Source: Arion vulgaris (taxonomy: Eukaryota > Mollusca > Gastropoda > Stylommatophora > Arionidae). Taken from it: DNA of 64,000 nt. The position numbers and the translations under genes were made by a program. Location of the stretch: positions 42,651,398-42,715,397 of the forward strand of contig CM036756.1 of the NCBI GenBank assembly GCA_020796225.1. Direction: 5' to 3'. The notes beneath the pieces were generated by a model. It saw only the letters and a list, made by a program, of their open reading frames with translations, had not been told where the DNA came from and made no database searches. Each line of letters starts with the position of its first letter. Position 1 is the first letter of the stretch. Positions 10,421-23,191 of the stretch are shown in pieces.

Positions 10421-11014
10421 AACATACCTCATACCTGGCTCCACATTATTCTTATCTTACCCCCATTTGGTGTGAGCTGGGAAGTAATTTTTAATTATAT
10501 ATTATGACGATTGAAACTTGTGTGTGTGTGTTAACGACATTTTTCTTTAAAAAACTGTAGTATCTTTCTACCATTATTTGCTTTGAGTGTTGTAAACAGT
10601 TATAAAGTAATAGCAGATGTACCCGTTCTTCGAACTGGAATGTTCAACACTTTTAAAGCTACATTTGCTATCCTTTTCCGCTAATTTTCCAAGTCGTTCC
10701 TCATTACTTTCCTCTTCAACGGTCTTAACACTCCTCCGACGCCTGTAGTCAAGCCTAATAACTAATTTTTCCCCATATGTCTCCAAGTTTCTAGCCTTCA
10801 CATTTCTTTTCTTATCATTCTCCAACCGTATATCACTAACTTCATTAATTTCGATAGAAATATTTAGGCCCAAACAGTACGAGACTGAGCATATTAAAGA
10901 AATATTGCCGTTCCTCAATATCGGCTACAATAACAATTGGAAATTGAATTTATTCCGATTATAAACTTATCGAATAGTGACTATATGTGTTGTTTTTTTT
11001 ATTCTTGACCTTAC

Positions 11015-11085
11015 CACAAATCGAACGCGAGTCTACCACATGGTAGACAGCTCACTTATCAATTAAGCCGCACGTTCCTCTTAGC
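11015..11085 (-). mobile_element. tRNA-like SINE head relic
   Basis: The minus strand shows GCGGCTTAATTGATAAGTG (A-box-like) and CGCGTTCGATTTG (B-box-like), with no recognised body. Confidence 0.35.
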
Positions 11086-11372
11086 AAATGTGCATAAATG
11101 CATTATAATAATATTCGTCTTCATCGCTTTAACATGTGACCAGTGAGTTAAAACATTGATACAATTTTTCGGTTTTTAACTTTTCATGACCATTTTGTTA
11201 AGTTGGAATTTAGATATAGAAACGAACCAATAGTCCGTTTTTATAGTTTTACATCTTCCCATCTATGACAGCTACCCTTTTGCCAAATGTCAAGTCCGTA
11301 GCATGTCAAGATATCTTCAATTAATGTCAACAGACATACATACAATTTCATTAAACTTTATATATATAGTTT

Positions 11373-11487
11373 GATAGGACCACCATCATTACACTTTGGT
11401 GAGTAACCATATGTTCTTCGATCTCTTTCTTACACAGGAAGATCTCAGCTGCAGTGCACATACTCCGTAGCACTGGCGAGGGTCCCC
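11373..11487 (-). mobile_element. SINE-7 3' fragment
   Basis: The minus strand shows CTGAGATCTTCCTGTGTAAG and AATGATGGTGGTCCTATC, matching the 3' region of SINE-7. Confidence 0.75.
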
Positions 11488-11907
11488 TTATATATGTATA
11501 TATATATAGAGAGAGAGAGAGATTACAGTAGCTTTCCTCTCGATAAACGTGACCTTTATTTGCTCTGTTTCGTTATTTCAAACATTTATAGAATATCTGT
11601 CACTTTCTATTCTATAAACATATATTCATGTATGTCTATATGCATGTTTCTAGACAGTACAGATCCAAGTATGAAGACCGGATTGATTAAATGCATTGGG
11701 ACACTTCATTAAGTGCACAGTTATTTTTACTATGATGAAAGTACCAGTCTCAGAGCACTTTCCATTAGCTTCGGTGGTTAAATTATCCCTTAGCTCTAAC
11801 AGTTGGGTGCCCATTTTCACCGTTTCGGAATGTGACCAATTATACGTTAGATGTTTGAATCCAATCTCTAAGTCTAACTGGGGAGTGCTTGAGGCCTCAC
11901 AATAATA

Positions 11908-12258
11908 AGCTATAGCATATAGATGTAATATAATCAGTTTTCTTCTTGCAAGCATACATTATTTTATTTTTGTTGTTGAGTATGTCAAACTGTGCTTTAG
12001 ATTACATTTTTTTAAAACCTCAGACAGATAGAATTCTGAAATCATTATCTATGCCATTTTCTTTATTCTGTCTTTGTTTTTGTTTTTTATTTATTCGTTT
12101 TCAAAGCAATTGATTCCATTTTTTTGTTTTATTGAAAATTAGTTTGTTATTTCTTTGTTTTGTTTTTCTATATTACTTATTAGTTATTCTTTCATATTTG
12201 TTTTCTATGTCTATCTTTGTTGTTTCTATGTAATAAAGCGTAGGAAGTGTGTGCTTTT
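11908..12258. repeat. Left flank of a satellite-bearing repeat, copy 1
   Basis: About 350 bp, from ATGTAATATAATCAGTTTTC to AAGCGTAGGAAGTGTGTGCT, closely match 28,345-28,690. Both copies run straight into arrays of the same 12-bp satellite, so flank and satellite are parts of one dispersed unit. Confidence 0.9.
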
Positions 12259-12305
12259 GAATGTGTGGTTTGTATTCTAAGAGATTCCAAGCTTTAAATG
12301 TATGC

Positions 12306-15300
12306 CTAAATCATGTTCTAAATCATGTTTCTACATCATGTTCTTAATCATGTTTCTACATCATGTTCTTAATCATGTTCTAAATCATGTTCTAAATCAT
12401 GTTCTTAATCATGTTCTAAGCCATGTATCTAAATCATGTTCTAAATCATGTTCTAAATCATGTTCTAAATCATGTTCTTAATCATGTTCTAAATCATGTT
12501 CTAAATCATGTTCTAAACCATGTTCTAATCATGTTCTAAATCATGTTCTTAATCATGTTCTAAATCATGTTCTAAACCATGTTCTAAATCATGCTCTAAA
12601 CCATGTTCTAAATCATGTTCTAAACCATGTTCTTAATCATGTTCTAAATCATGTTCTAAACCATGTTCTAAATCATGCTCTAAACCATGTTCTAATCATG
12701 TTCTAAATCATGTTCTAAATCATGTTCTAAATCATGTTCTAAACCATGTTCTAAATCATGTTCTAAATCATGTTCTTAATCATGTTCTAAACCATGTTCT
12801 AAACCATGTTCTAAACCATGTTCTAATCATGTTCTAAATCATGTTCTTAATCATGTTCTTAATCATGTTCTAAATCATGTTCTAAACCATGTTTTAAATC
12901 ATGCTCTAAACCATGTTCTAAATCATGTTCTAAACCATGTTCTTAATCATGTTCTAAACCATGTTCTAAATCATGTATCTAAATCATGTTCTAAAGCATG
13001 TTCTAAACCATGTTCTAAACCATGTTCTAAATCATGTTCTAAACCATGTTCTAATCATGTTCTAAATCATGTTCTTAATCATGTTCTTAATCATGTTCTA
13101 AATCATGTTCTAAACCATGTTTTAAATCATGCTCTAAACCATGTTCTAAATCATGTTCTAAACCATGTTCTTAATCATGTTCTAAACCATGTTCTAAATC
13201 ATGTATCTAAATCATGTTCTAAAGCATGTTCTAAACCATGTTCTAAACCATGTTCTAAATCATGTTCTAAATCATGTTCTAAACCATGTTCTAATCATGT
13301 TCTAAATCATGTTCTTAATCATGTTCTAAATCATGTTCTAAACCATGTTCTAAATCATGCTCTAAACCATGTTCTAAATCATGTTCTAAACCATGTTCTT
13401 AATCATGTTCTAAATCATGTTCTAAACCATGTTCTAAATCATGCTCTAAACCATATTCTAATCATGTTCTAAATCATGTTCTAAATCATGTTCCAAATCA
13501 TGTTCTAAACCATGTTCTAAATCATGTTCTAAATCATGTTCTTAATCATGTTCTAAACCATGTTCTAAACCATGTTCTAAACCATGTTCTAATCATGTTC
13601 TAAATCATGTTCTAAATCATGTTCTTAATCATGTTCTAAATCATGTTCTAAATCATGTTCTAAACCATGTTCTAATCATGTTCTAAATCATGTTCTTAAT
13701 CATGTTCTAAATCATGTTCTAAACCATGTTCTAAATCATGCTCTAAACCATGTTCTAAATCATGTTCTAAACCATGTTCTTAATCATGTTCTAAATCATG
13801 TTCTAAACCATGTTCTAAATCATGCTCTAAACCATGTTCTAATCATGTTCTAAATCATGTTCTAAATCATGTTCTAAATCATGTTCTAAACCATGTTCTA
13901 AATCATGTTCTAAATCATGTTCTTAATCATGTTCTAAACCATGTTCTAAACCATGTTCTAAACCATGTTCTAATCATGTTCTAAATCATGTTCTTAATCA
14001 TGTTCTTAATCATGTTCTAAATCATGTTCTAAACCATGTTTTAAATCATGCTCTAAACCATGTTCTAAATCATGTTCTAAACCATGTTCTTAATCATGTT
14101 CTAAACCATGTTCTAAATCATGTATCTAAATCATGTTCTAAAGCATGTTCTAAACCATGTTCTAAACCATGTTCTAAATCATGTTCTAAACCATGTTCTA
14201 ATCATGTTCTAAATCATGTTCTTAATCATGTTCTTAATCATGTTCTAAATCATGTTCTAAACCATGTTTTAAATCATGCTCTAAACCATGTTCTAAATCA
14301 TGTTCTAAACCATGTTCTTAATCATGTTCTAAACCATGTTCTAAATCATGTATCTAAATCATGTTCTAAAGCATGTTCTAAACCATGTTCTAAACCATGT
14401 TCTAAATCATGTTCTAAATCATGTTCTAAACCATGTTCTAATCATGTTCTAAATCATGTTCTTAATCATGTTCTAAATCATGTTCTAAACCATGTTCTAA
14501 ATCATGCTCTAAACCATGTTCTAAATCATGTTCTAAACCATGTTCTTAATCATGTTCTAAATCATGTTCTAAACCATGTTCTAAATCATGCTCTAAACCA
14601 TATTCTAATCATGTTCTAAATCATGTTCTAAATCATGTTCCAAATCATGTTCTAAACCATGTTCTAAATCATGTTCTAAATCATGTTCTTAATCATGTTC
14701 TAAACCATGTTCTAAACCATGTTCTAAACCATGTTCTAATCATGTTCTAAATCATGTTCTTAATCATGTATCTAAATCATGTTCTAAAGCATGTTATAAA
14801 CCATGTTCTAATCATGTTCTAAATCATGTTCTTAATCATGTATCTAAATCATGTTCTAAAGCATGTTCTAAACCATGTTCTAAACCATCTTCTAAATCAT
14901 GTTCTAAACCATGTTCTAATCATGTTCTAAATCATGTTCTTAATCATGTTCTTAATCATGTTCTAAATCATGTTCTAAACCATGTTCTAAACCATGTTCT
15001 AAATCATGTTCTAAACCATGTTCTAATCATGTTCTTAATCATGTTCTAAATCATGTTCTAAACCATGTTCTAAATCATGTTCTAAACCATGTTCTTAATC
15101 ATGTTCTAAATCATGTTCTAAACCATGTTCTAAATCATGCTCTAAACCATGTTCTAATCATGTTCTAAATCATGTTCTAAATCATGTTCTAAATCATGTT
15201 CTAAACCATGTTCTAAATCATGTTCTAAATCATGTTCTAAACCATGTTCTAAACCATGTTCTAAACCATGTTCTAATCATGTTCTAAATCATGTTCTTAA

Positions 15301-16427
15301 TCATGTTCTTAATCATGTTCTAAATCATGTTCTAAACCATGTTCTAAATCATGCTCTAAACCATGTTCTAAATCATGTTCTAAACCATGTTCTTAATCAT
15401 GTTCTAAACCATGTTCTAAATCATGTATCTAAATCATGTTCTAAATCATGTATCTAAATCATGTTCTAAATCATGTATCTAAATCATGTTCTAAATCATG
15501 TTCTAAATCATGTATCTAAATCATGTTCTAAATCATGTATCTAAATCATGTTCTAAATCATGTATCTAAATCATGTTCTAAATCATGTTCTAAACCATGG
15601 TCTAAAGCATGTATCTAATCATGTTCTAAACCATGTTCTTAATCATGTTCTAAACCATGTTCTAAATCATGTTCTAAAGCATGTTCTAAACCATGTTCTA
15701 AATCATGCTCTAAACCATGTTCTAATCATGTTCTAAATCATGTTCTAAACCATGTTCTAAATCATGCTCTAAACCATGTTCTAATCATGTTCTAAATCAT
15801 GTTCTAAATCATGTTCTAAATCATGTTCTAAACCATGTTCTAAATCATGTTCTAAATCATGTTCTAAACCATGTTCTAAATCATGTTCTAAACCATGTTC
15901 TAATCATGTTCTAAATCATGTTCTTAATCATGTTCTTAATCATGTTCTAAATCATGTTCTAAACCATGTTCTAAATCATGCTCTAAACCTTGTTCTAAAT
16001 CATGTTCTAAACCATGTTCTTAATCATGTTCTAAATCATGTTCTAAACCATGTTCTAAATCATGCTCTAAACCATGTTCTAATCATGTTCTAAATCATGT
16101 TCTAAATCATGTTCTAAATCATGTTCTAAACCATGTTCTAAATCATGTTCTAAACCATGTTCTAAACCATGTTCTAAATCATGTTCTAAACCATGTTCTT
16201 AATCATGTTCTAAACCATGTTCTAAATCATGTATCTAAATCATGTTCTAAATCATGTATCTAAATCATGTTCTAAATCATGTATCTAAATCATGTTCTAA
16301 ATCATGTTCTAAATCATGTATCTAAATCATGTTCTAAATCATGTTCTAAATCATGTTCTAAATCATGTATCTAAATCATGTTCTAAATCATGTATCTAAA
16401 TCATGTTCTAAAGCATGTATCTAATCT
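12306..16427. repeat. 4.1-kb satellite of about 12 bp (ATGTTCTAAATC) with 1,147-bp higher-order repeat
   Basis: Several hundred tandem units occur, mostly ATGTTCTAAATC, ATGTTCTAAACC and ATGTTCTTAATC, with 11-bp (ATGTTCTAATC) and 13-bp (ATGTATCTAAATC) variants. Variant order repeats at larger scale. The ATGTATCT...AAAGCATG landmark occurs at 12,973, 13,201, 14,120 and 14,348, giving spacings of 228 and 1,147 bp. The rare TTCCAAATC variant occurs at 13,491 and 14,638, again 1,147 apart. About 12.51-13.66 kb and 13.66-14.77 kb are therefore two copies of one block. The array is not coding. Confidence 0.98.
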
Positions 16428-16496
16428 GTATTTGAAGTAGTTTCTCACAAGTCTCTAGAAATTCATATTTTGTCGAGTATAATTAACTGTAAAAAA

Positions 16497-16733
16497 AGGC
16501 TCTAAAGGCGTAGGATTGTCTTCATTGCACCAGGTCTCACAATATGGTTCCGTCCCTATTGGCAGTAATAACACGCTATATACCTAGAGTGCTGCACGAA
16601 GCACGAACTCCGTAGCTCTAGCAACAATCCTATGGAGCTGATAAAAAATTGCATATTGAGTCGATCCAGATTCGAACCCACAAGCTTCATAATGACAGGT
16701 AAACGTCTTAACCACTTCGCCATAGAGACCCCT
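16497..16733 (-). mobile_element. SINE-4
   Basis: The minus strand runs from a tRNA-like head (GGCGAAGTGGTTAAGACG, GTGGGTTCGAATC) to CAATGAAGACAATCCTACGC. Confidence 0.8.
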
Positions 16734-17204
16734 AATATTTAACTATGAAGATAACATTCTGTCAATTTCAGTTTTGAATATCTTCATTGAGCTCCAGACA
16801 TGTCCATAGGTGCTCTGATTTCAATCGCAATATCTCCAACAGCTTCCAGCGACTTATTGTACCTGTTCGATTTTGATTGATGAGCCTACCCACATACACG
16901 TTGTACTATTCTTTTTTGGCCACAACAATCTTCAATCCCAATATTCTGTCATTCATAACTAAGCACCGTGTTATGAGTGTATAGAAGCTTTGCACTTAAA
17001 AATACAGTTTCCATCAAAACTAATTACTTATGCGACTTCCTTGTTGTGAATGTCTGACATTATTAATCAGGGCAATTATTGTGTCAGAATCTCTGTTCAT
17101 TTTTGGAAAGTTTGAGAACGATTGCTTGCAAATTGAGTGGGTGTTGTGTAAAGTTGGTGAATTAAAATCCTGGCATATCTGTTACAGAACTTTGTCATCA
17201 ACCA

Positions 17205-17405
17205 CAGTAAACTAGTCGTCGATTTTCTAGGCACCACTTATACTTTCAGTAGTTTGTCATTGCTTTCTGAACGTGAGGTCTATTTTTACAGTTCGTTAAA
17301 ATCCACGACGAACAAGTTTGCTTCCAAATTGCCTGCCGCGGTGTTTGAACCAGGTACCCCTGGGTTGTGATCAAGCTCACTACCGCTTAAGCTACAGATG
17401 CCTAC
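17205..17405 (-). mobile_element. SINE-6
   Basis: The minus strand shows TCTGTAGCTTAAGCGGTAGT (A-box region), a GGTTCAAACAC B-box, and the conserved end GTGCCTAGAAAATCGACGAC. Other copies are at 27,271 and 32,548. Confidence 0.85.
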
Positions 17406-17598
17406 AGTAAAGTTGGTAACAGCTTCAAACCTTCAAGTCTTGCGAGGATCTACTTCCCTAGACCCTCAGGAGTTCGCGGTAACATGGTCTTCTTCATAGT
17501 GATCTGGAGTCATCACAAACGTCTGTGCTTAGTGCATACTATCAGTGTGTGTATGGTTACTTTTTCTTTTATGCCAGTCAGTTTTACTGCCCACAATC

Positions 17599-17599
<1 letters not shown>

Positions 17600-17630
<31 letters not shown>

Positions 17631-17653
17631 TTCTCTCTTTCTCTGTCGTCCTG
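17600..17653. repeat. (TC)n microsatellite
   Basis: CT dinucleotide run with interspersed TTT. Confidence 0.95.
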
Positions 17654-17879
17654 TCTCTCATTTCTCATAGATTTTCCCTGTTGTGATAATATGCTTTGAA
17701 CCTTATTTTCTTACAACACTTACGACTTTCCCCTGGGCTTTGACCTCTTTCTGCACACAGAATTTGTCCTATTATCAGTCGATGGTATTCTTTGTATCCT
17801 TCTGTGAAACTACATCTTTGTGTTCTCTAGTGTTTTTGTTGTGTGTTGATTTATTGCCCATGACTCGCGTCGATATATA

Positions 17880-18380
17880 ATCAATATTGACTCTCTTTAG
17901 CACTGAAGAACTCTCTGACTGACATAGACAACAATTTGTTGCATATAATGGCCATTAATTTTCTTAAATGCAGTTCGTGTCTGGTATATTCTTTATTTCT
18001 TACCAACATTATGCATCTGATATCATTAGAGTTCCAATGTATTTAACTTGTTTGATTTGTCTAAGCAAAATCTCATTTATTCTTTATGAGACATTTTGTT
18101 GAAGTAGAGATATTAAAAGAAATACGGTAAATACACAGTAGTCATTCAAAGATCACATGTTGAATGATGAGGTCAATTGATGAGGCAGAAAAGCTAGTAG
18201 TAATTTGGGGGGTCAGATGTGGCACAGGTAGGAAGGGTCAGCTGAGAAGATACATGGAAACTTCACAAAAATCATCACGTTGCATACCCTGTGTACAATT
18301 AATTCAGTTCTGTTTATCAGTAACTAATAAATAACTTGTCTTGATAATTCGCTTATTTAAATTATTGTTAATTTTCTTTT
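17880..18380. other. No gene recognised
   Basis: AT-rich, no recognisable element. Confidence 0.4.
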
Positions 18381-18831
18381 TTTTTAAATCAGATTGGGTA
18401 ACATTAATCTATATATAATGAATATCTCATCTCTTACCTGGTTAACGCTTACTGTTAAACTTCTTGATGAATTGAAACTGTATCTTCTTCTGCGTTCGGC
18501 CGATATGAATTCAGACGTAGTCGTAGCCTTCTGGCTGATTTTTGCGTGTAAGCCTTCTTTCCTTATTAGCAGTGCCCCCCCTTCCCACCACCGTACGGGC
18601 GTGCCTCCTCCGACTTCAGAGGTAATGCTTTATCTGATGGACTATGTGATTGTTTTTGTAAGCCCATGTTGTTTTAGTATCTCGTTGATATGATGTATCC
18701 ACTTTCTGCTATCTTCATATTGCTCTGACACCAAATCTCTAATATTGTATGCACATATAAGCAGTTGATTAGGACCCATTCTCATGACATATCAAATCCA
18801 TTTCACTTGTTATCTTTATATATGCTCATCA

Positions 18832-19200
18832 TCAAGGTGCGTATCCTTTATAGGGCGTTGCTCTCTTTGCAGCACATCTGAAATTCACTCTGTCTCTAGC
18901 CAGTTCACCCACTTCGTCGATGGTCATATTCATGGTTTCTTTAATACCTTGTAGCCATCTTCTTCTTGGTCTGCCTCTGCGTCCTGGGACCCTGCCCTCT
19001 AGTATTGTTCTTTCCAGGCCATCGTGACGCTTAATGTGACCAAAGTATCTAATTTTTCTGTATGGTATATCAGCCAATTCTCTTTAACATTTATTTCTTT
19101 CAGGACATCAGTGTTCTTTCTTTTTTTTCTGTCCATGGTATTCGTGTGATCTTTCTGTAACATTTCGTTTCGAAGGACTGGATTTTCGTTCTTGTTTTTA
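18832..19200 (-). mobile_element. LINE-R 3' coding tail
   Basis: The minus-strand frame 19,077-18,832 reads KIRYFGHIKRHDGLERTILE, then GRRGRPRRRWLQGIKET, then GELARDRVNF. This is the standard C-terminal tail of an RTE-like element. Homology continues upstream in another frame to about 19,200. Confidence 0.85.
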
Positions 19201-19371
19201 TATATGTTAATGTTCTTAATCTATTCCTCTATTGTATCGTGTCAGCTGTTAGTGGAGATGTACGGATAATACATGAGCCTTGTCTTTGTAAGTTGATATT
19301 GATTTCTCTAAAGTAGGTTTTCCTGTCGGGGTGAAATAGACCCTACTTGTTTAGGGAGTCTCCGCAGCCCT

Positions 19372-19663
19372 AAGCATAGCATTACACGCCTAGAGTTGTT
19401 GGAGGTTTATGGATCTGCAAGACATAGCATTACACGCCTAGAGTTGTTGGAGGTTTCTGGGTCTGCAAGACATAGCATTACACGCCTAGAGTTGTTGGAG
19501 GTTTCTGGGTCTGCAAGACATAGCATTACACGCCTAGAGTTGTTGGAGGTTTCTGGATCTGCAAGACATAGCATTACACGCCTAGTTGTTGGAGGTTTCT
19601 GGATCTGCAAGACATAGCATTACACGCCTAGAGTTGTTGGAGGTTTCTGGGTCTGCAAGAAAG
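19372..19663. repeat. 48-bp tandem repeat, 6 copies
   Basis: Unit GACATAGCATTACACGCCTA...GGTTTCTGGGTCTGCAA. One copy lacks 3 bp (GAG). Both strands stay open because 48 is divisible by three; no coding role is indicated. Confidence 0.95.
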
Positions 19664-19924
19664 CCGGGTACTCTCCCCACTCAAATAAAGGAAAAAGGGT
19701 GAAAACCCATAATTCCTGGGAGTTTAAGAAGAAGAAGTAGTAGATTTTGATGCTTCACTCTATCTTTTGCGTAGTCTTCCCCTTGTTCTGTATTTATTAT
19801 ATTTTTGCAATGCGACTCTCTTTGGTAGACGATATCATGGTATTCTTTTCAGGCGACTAAATCATTTAAACTGATGTTATTTTATGAATTGAATGACTGA
19901 TTATATTCTTAGTCTTCTTGTACT

Positions 19925-20485
19925 GTCATCATTTTCAATTGATTTTATTTCTCAATGATAGATATTGCTCTTACAATATTCCTGATGTCATCATTTTCAA
20001 TTGATTTTATTTCTCAATGATAGATATTGCTCTTACAATATTCCTGATGTCATCATTTTCAATTGATTTTATTTCTCAATGATAGATATTGCTCTTACAA
20101 TATTCCTGATGTCATCATTTTCAATTGATTTTATTTCTCAATGATAGATATTGCTCTTACAATATTCCTGATGTCATCATTTTCAATTGATTTTATTTCT
20201 CAATGATAGATATTGCTCTTACAATATTCCTGATGTCATCATTTTCAATTGATTTTATTTCTCAATGATAGATATTGCTCTTACAATATTCCTGATGTCA
20301 TCATTTTCAATTGATTTTATTTCTCAATGATAGATATTGCTCTTACAATATTCCTGATGTCATCATTTTCAATTGATTTTATTTCTCAATGATAGATATT
20401 GCTCTTACAATATTCCTGATGTCATCATTTTCAATTGATTTTATTTCTCAATGATAGATATTGCTCTTACAATATTCATGATGTC
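19925..20485. repeat. 62-bp tandem repeat, 9 copies, almost identical
   Basis: Unit TCATCATTTTCAATTGATTT...TTGCTCTTACAATATTCCTG. The copies are essentially perfect, which suggests recent expansion or active homogenisation. Confidence 0.97.
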
Positions 20486-20594
20486 ATCATTATTTATTCA
20501 TATTCTATTATTAATTTCCAGTAATTATAATTATATATATATATATCAACTAACATTACTAACCTTATTGTGCATGATGAATTTTGTGTTTCAG

Positions 20595-20662
20595 GTCGGA
20601 CCGTGCATTATTTACAACGTGACAAACAGTATCCCGAGGCACACCGTATGCGCCATGTCTAA
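20595..20662 (+). CDS. Possible terminal exon (unrecognised)
   Basis: A good 3' splice site (TTTTGTGTTTCAG, ending 20,594) is followed by a short segment that is more GC-rich than its surroundings. In the frame starting at 20,597 it encodes a charged peptide (RTVHYLQRDKQYPEAHRMRHV, 21 residues: key features are RDKQYPEAH and RMRH) and then stops at 20,660. A second frame is also open. I see no partner exon and no polyadenylation signal close by. It may be a chance acceptor. Confidence 0.2.
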
Positions 20663-20994
20663 CTCATCCTTGCTCAGCTTGTTCAGGTTCACTTTCAAAC
20701 AATCGTTTTCTCTTTGGTTTTGATTGTTTAATGTTGTCACTTTGTTTTGATGGCTATTTCACCAAGATTATTGTTTCTATCATTTTTCTTATCTTTGTCT
20801 TGTAGTGATTTTTTCTTGCTTTCTAGATGGGGTTTCACTATTGTAAAGATTAACATTTTGCTTGCTTGTGTAATTCTGCAATGTTGTGTAGTTTTTAAAC
20901 TTGCAACATTATTTATGTTGATTTTTATATTCTTATCATAACTGTTGTGCATATGGCTTGTTTCTCACCTTTCTTTTATGGGTTTTTTTTTCTG

Positions 20995-21482
20995 TGGCTA
21001 CCATCGCACTGTGTAGTGCCAGGTAACAAGAAGGCAGACAAATTTTCAAAAAAGATAGCAGAATGTGAACAAGTAGAAAACGAAATAACATACTTTGAAA
21101 AACAGAGCAATTCTGGACATAGAAAAGAACCTAAACCATCCAATGATGACTACAACACACTCGACAGACAAGGACAGACTATCATCTTCCGACTCAGGGT
21201 AGGACATAACAGACTGAACAAACACCTACACAGACTACGATTGTCCCCATCCTTTCCGTGTCCCTGTGGCACCGCTGATCAAACCACAGAACATCTCCTG
21301 CAAGACTGTCACCTGTATGTCCTCCCTAGAAAGGAATGGTGGCACTACAACACAACACTACATTCAAAACTACATGACACCAGAGATTAGCTCTAGACAA
21401 CAGTCGACTTCATCATAAGAACGCGTCTAACGGTATAGTCATCAAATTAGCGATCATTTAAGAAGAAGAAGAAGAAGAAGAA
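20995..21482 (+). mobile_element. LINE-B 3' end, 5'-truncated, (GAA)n tail
   Basis: Translation gives WLPSHCVVPGNKKADKF, the end of a retrotransposon RNase H domain (GN..AD). QTIIFRLRVGHNRLNKHLHR follows, then a Cys/His cluster, PCPCGTADQTTEHLLQDC. The frame stops at 21,388 and the element ends in a (GAA)n run at 21,462-21,482. The same domain order is seen in the longer minus-strand copy at 59,236-60,155. Confidence 0.85.
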
Positions 21483-21519
21483 TCTGTTAATTTAGTGTTG
21501 ACAACTAGGTAAAGTCTGC

Positions 21520-22010
21520 CTCACAGACACTATGTCGAGGCAGCAAAGCAGGTTTATAATACACACTTCTCTCACAGACACTATGTCGAGGCAGCAAAGC
21601 AGGTTTATAATACACACTTCTCTCGCAGACACTATGTCGAGGCAGCAAAGCAGATGTATAATTCAAACTTCTCTTACAGACACTATGTCCAAGCAGCAAA
21701 GCAGGTTTATAATTCAAACTTCTCTCACAGACACTATGTCGAGGCAGCAAAGCAGGTTTATAAAATAACCTTCTTTCACAGACACTATATCGAAGCAGCA
21801 AAGCGAGTATATAATTCAAACTTATCCAACAGACACTATGTCGAAGCAGCAAATCAGGTTTATAAAATAACCTCTCACAGACACTATGTCGTGGCAGCAA
21901 AGCAGGTTTATAAAATAACCTTCTCCCACAGACACTATGTCGTGGCAGCAAAGCAGGTTTATAAAATAACCTTCTCCCACAGACACTATGTCGTGGCAGC
22001 TACCACAAGT
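21520..22010. repeat. 51-bp tandem repeat, about 9.5 copies
   Basis: Unit CACAGACACTATGTCGAGGC...AGCAGGTTTATAA. It drifts along the array (AATACACACTT, AATTCAAACTT, AAATAACCTTC variants). It starts about 40 bp after the LINE-B (GAA)n tail. Confidence 0.95.
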
Positions 22011-22239
22011 TTATTTATAATGGTCTGACAGCTCCATTAGTTCTTTTATACACCATTCGTCTATGTCGTGTTATCTCGGAATCTAGACCATGGATTCTCA
22101 AACTGTCTAGTGTGGCCACATTGTTTTTCTTTCAGTTTTACTACTTACTTTTAATAAAGATGTAAATGTGCATTTAATACAATTCCATATCTGAGAAGTC
22201 TAGCTGTGTCAATAACCTGGGAAGTCTAGCTGTGTCAAT

Positions 22240-22470
22240 AACTGTCATTACCGCTGGTAATACCGCTTTTTAGTGCGGTGTAGAACAAAATGAACATGAG
22301 CCTGCGGAATTTAATGGTCGCATAGCTAGTACAGTCGCTGCAAAACTGCTCAGGTTAGGAATTTTATTTTATGTCCCAAACAGAAAAAAAATAATTAGCC
22401 TTAACGTGGATTGAACACGGGTCTCTCACATGAGAGCTGCGCTCTAATCCATTCGACCAAACGTGTCAAT
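22240..22470 (-). mobile_element. SINE-5
   Basis: The minus strand shows GAATGGATTAGAGCGCAGCT and CCGTGTTCAATCC (B-box), then GAGCAGTTTTGCAGCGACTG. It matches the copies at 27.1 and 40.2 kb. Confidence 0.75.
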
Positions 22471-22695
22471 AACCTACCATAATGTCTACACCAACTGAAC
22501 ATAGAAAGAATCAAATAAAATATAACAACACATTAACTGACGTATTGAAAACACGATGTAAACTCATTAATTTTTTGTTCACTTTCTCCACTTTATAGGT
22601 GTATGTACAATTCAAGATGTCGATTTTTTCTTCTTATCTTTTTTTAAACGAAATTTGATGAGTGGCAGGCTAAACTAGGCATTCAGATCTCCCAT

Positions 22696-22862
22696 CAGGG
22701 GCGGCTCGTCATTAAGGGCCAGTTGGGCCTGGCCCCACCAATAATCGAAAGGAGGGAAACTTCCGGGAATAGACAGATAATAGTAAATACTTCAAAAACC
22801 ATGATTTTTCAGGAAAATTTGTGTCTGGCCCCACCAAGAAAAATGACTACGAGCCGCCACTG
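22696..22862 (-). mobile_element. Short non-autonomous hAT element, copy 1 (167 bp)
   Basis: Terminal inverted repeats CAGGGGCGGCTCGT and ACGAGCCGCCACTG flank a short non-coding core with GGCCCCACCAA. TCTCCCAT is duplicated on both sides (22,688-22,695 and 22,863-22,870). The 8-bp duplication and CAG...CTG ends are those of the hAT superfamily. It is oriented opposite to the copies at 35.6, 41.6 and 42.5 kb. Confidence 0.95.
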
Positions 22863-23191
22863 TCTCCCATCATAAAGTCTCTCCGCCCAACATTTTGTAG
22901 ATACATAAATAAATGTTTGTCTTGTGCCAAGAGAATAGGAAACAAAATTAAGAACATAGAACTATCAGAATTCGTTATTGCAAATTTAAAGCTAATTGTT
23001 TTTTAAATTTAATTACGCAGGTTTCGGCACATGGCCAATCTGGATAAACAAACTGGCAAAGGCGGCTGCGTTTGGTAGTTAATGTGTTAACGGTAGTATT
23101 TATATAACACGAAAGTAAACAACATAAATAATGATGTACATGTATCTCATCACGAACGTAATGTTGTGTAAATGTGCAAGCTTTAATAACG

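Noticed and set aside
10206..10444. Arg/Glu-rich and Leu/Ser-rich frames
   Set aside because: Caused by the (TC)n microsatellite.
10574..10918. 114-codon minus-strand frame, charged and somewhat protein-like
   Set aside because: I see no family, splice sites or conservation that I can judge from sequence alone, and it is short.
12306..16427. CRISPR-like array
   Set aside because: Direct tandem units without unique spacers in a eukaryotic context.
22080..22130. hAT left end (GATTCTCAAACTG)
   Set aside because: Only a dozen bases match, with no right end or duplication found.
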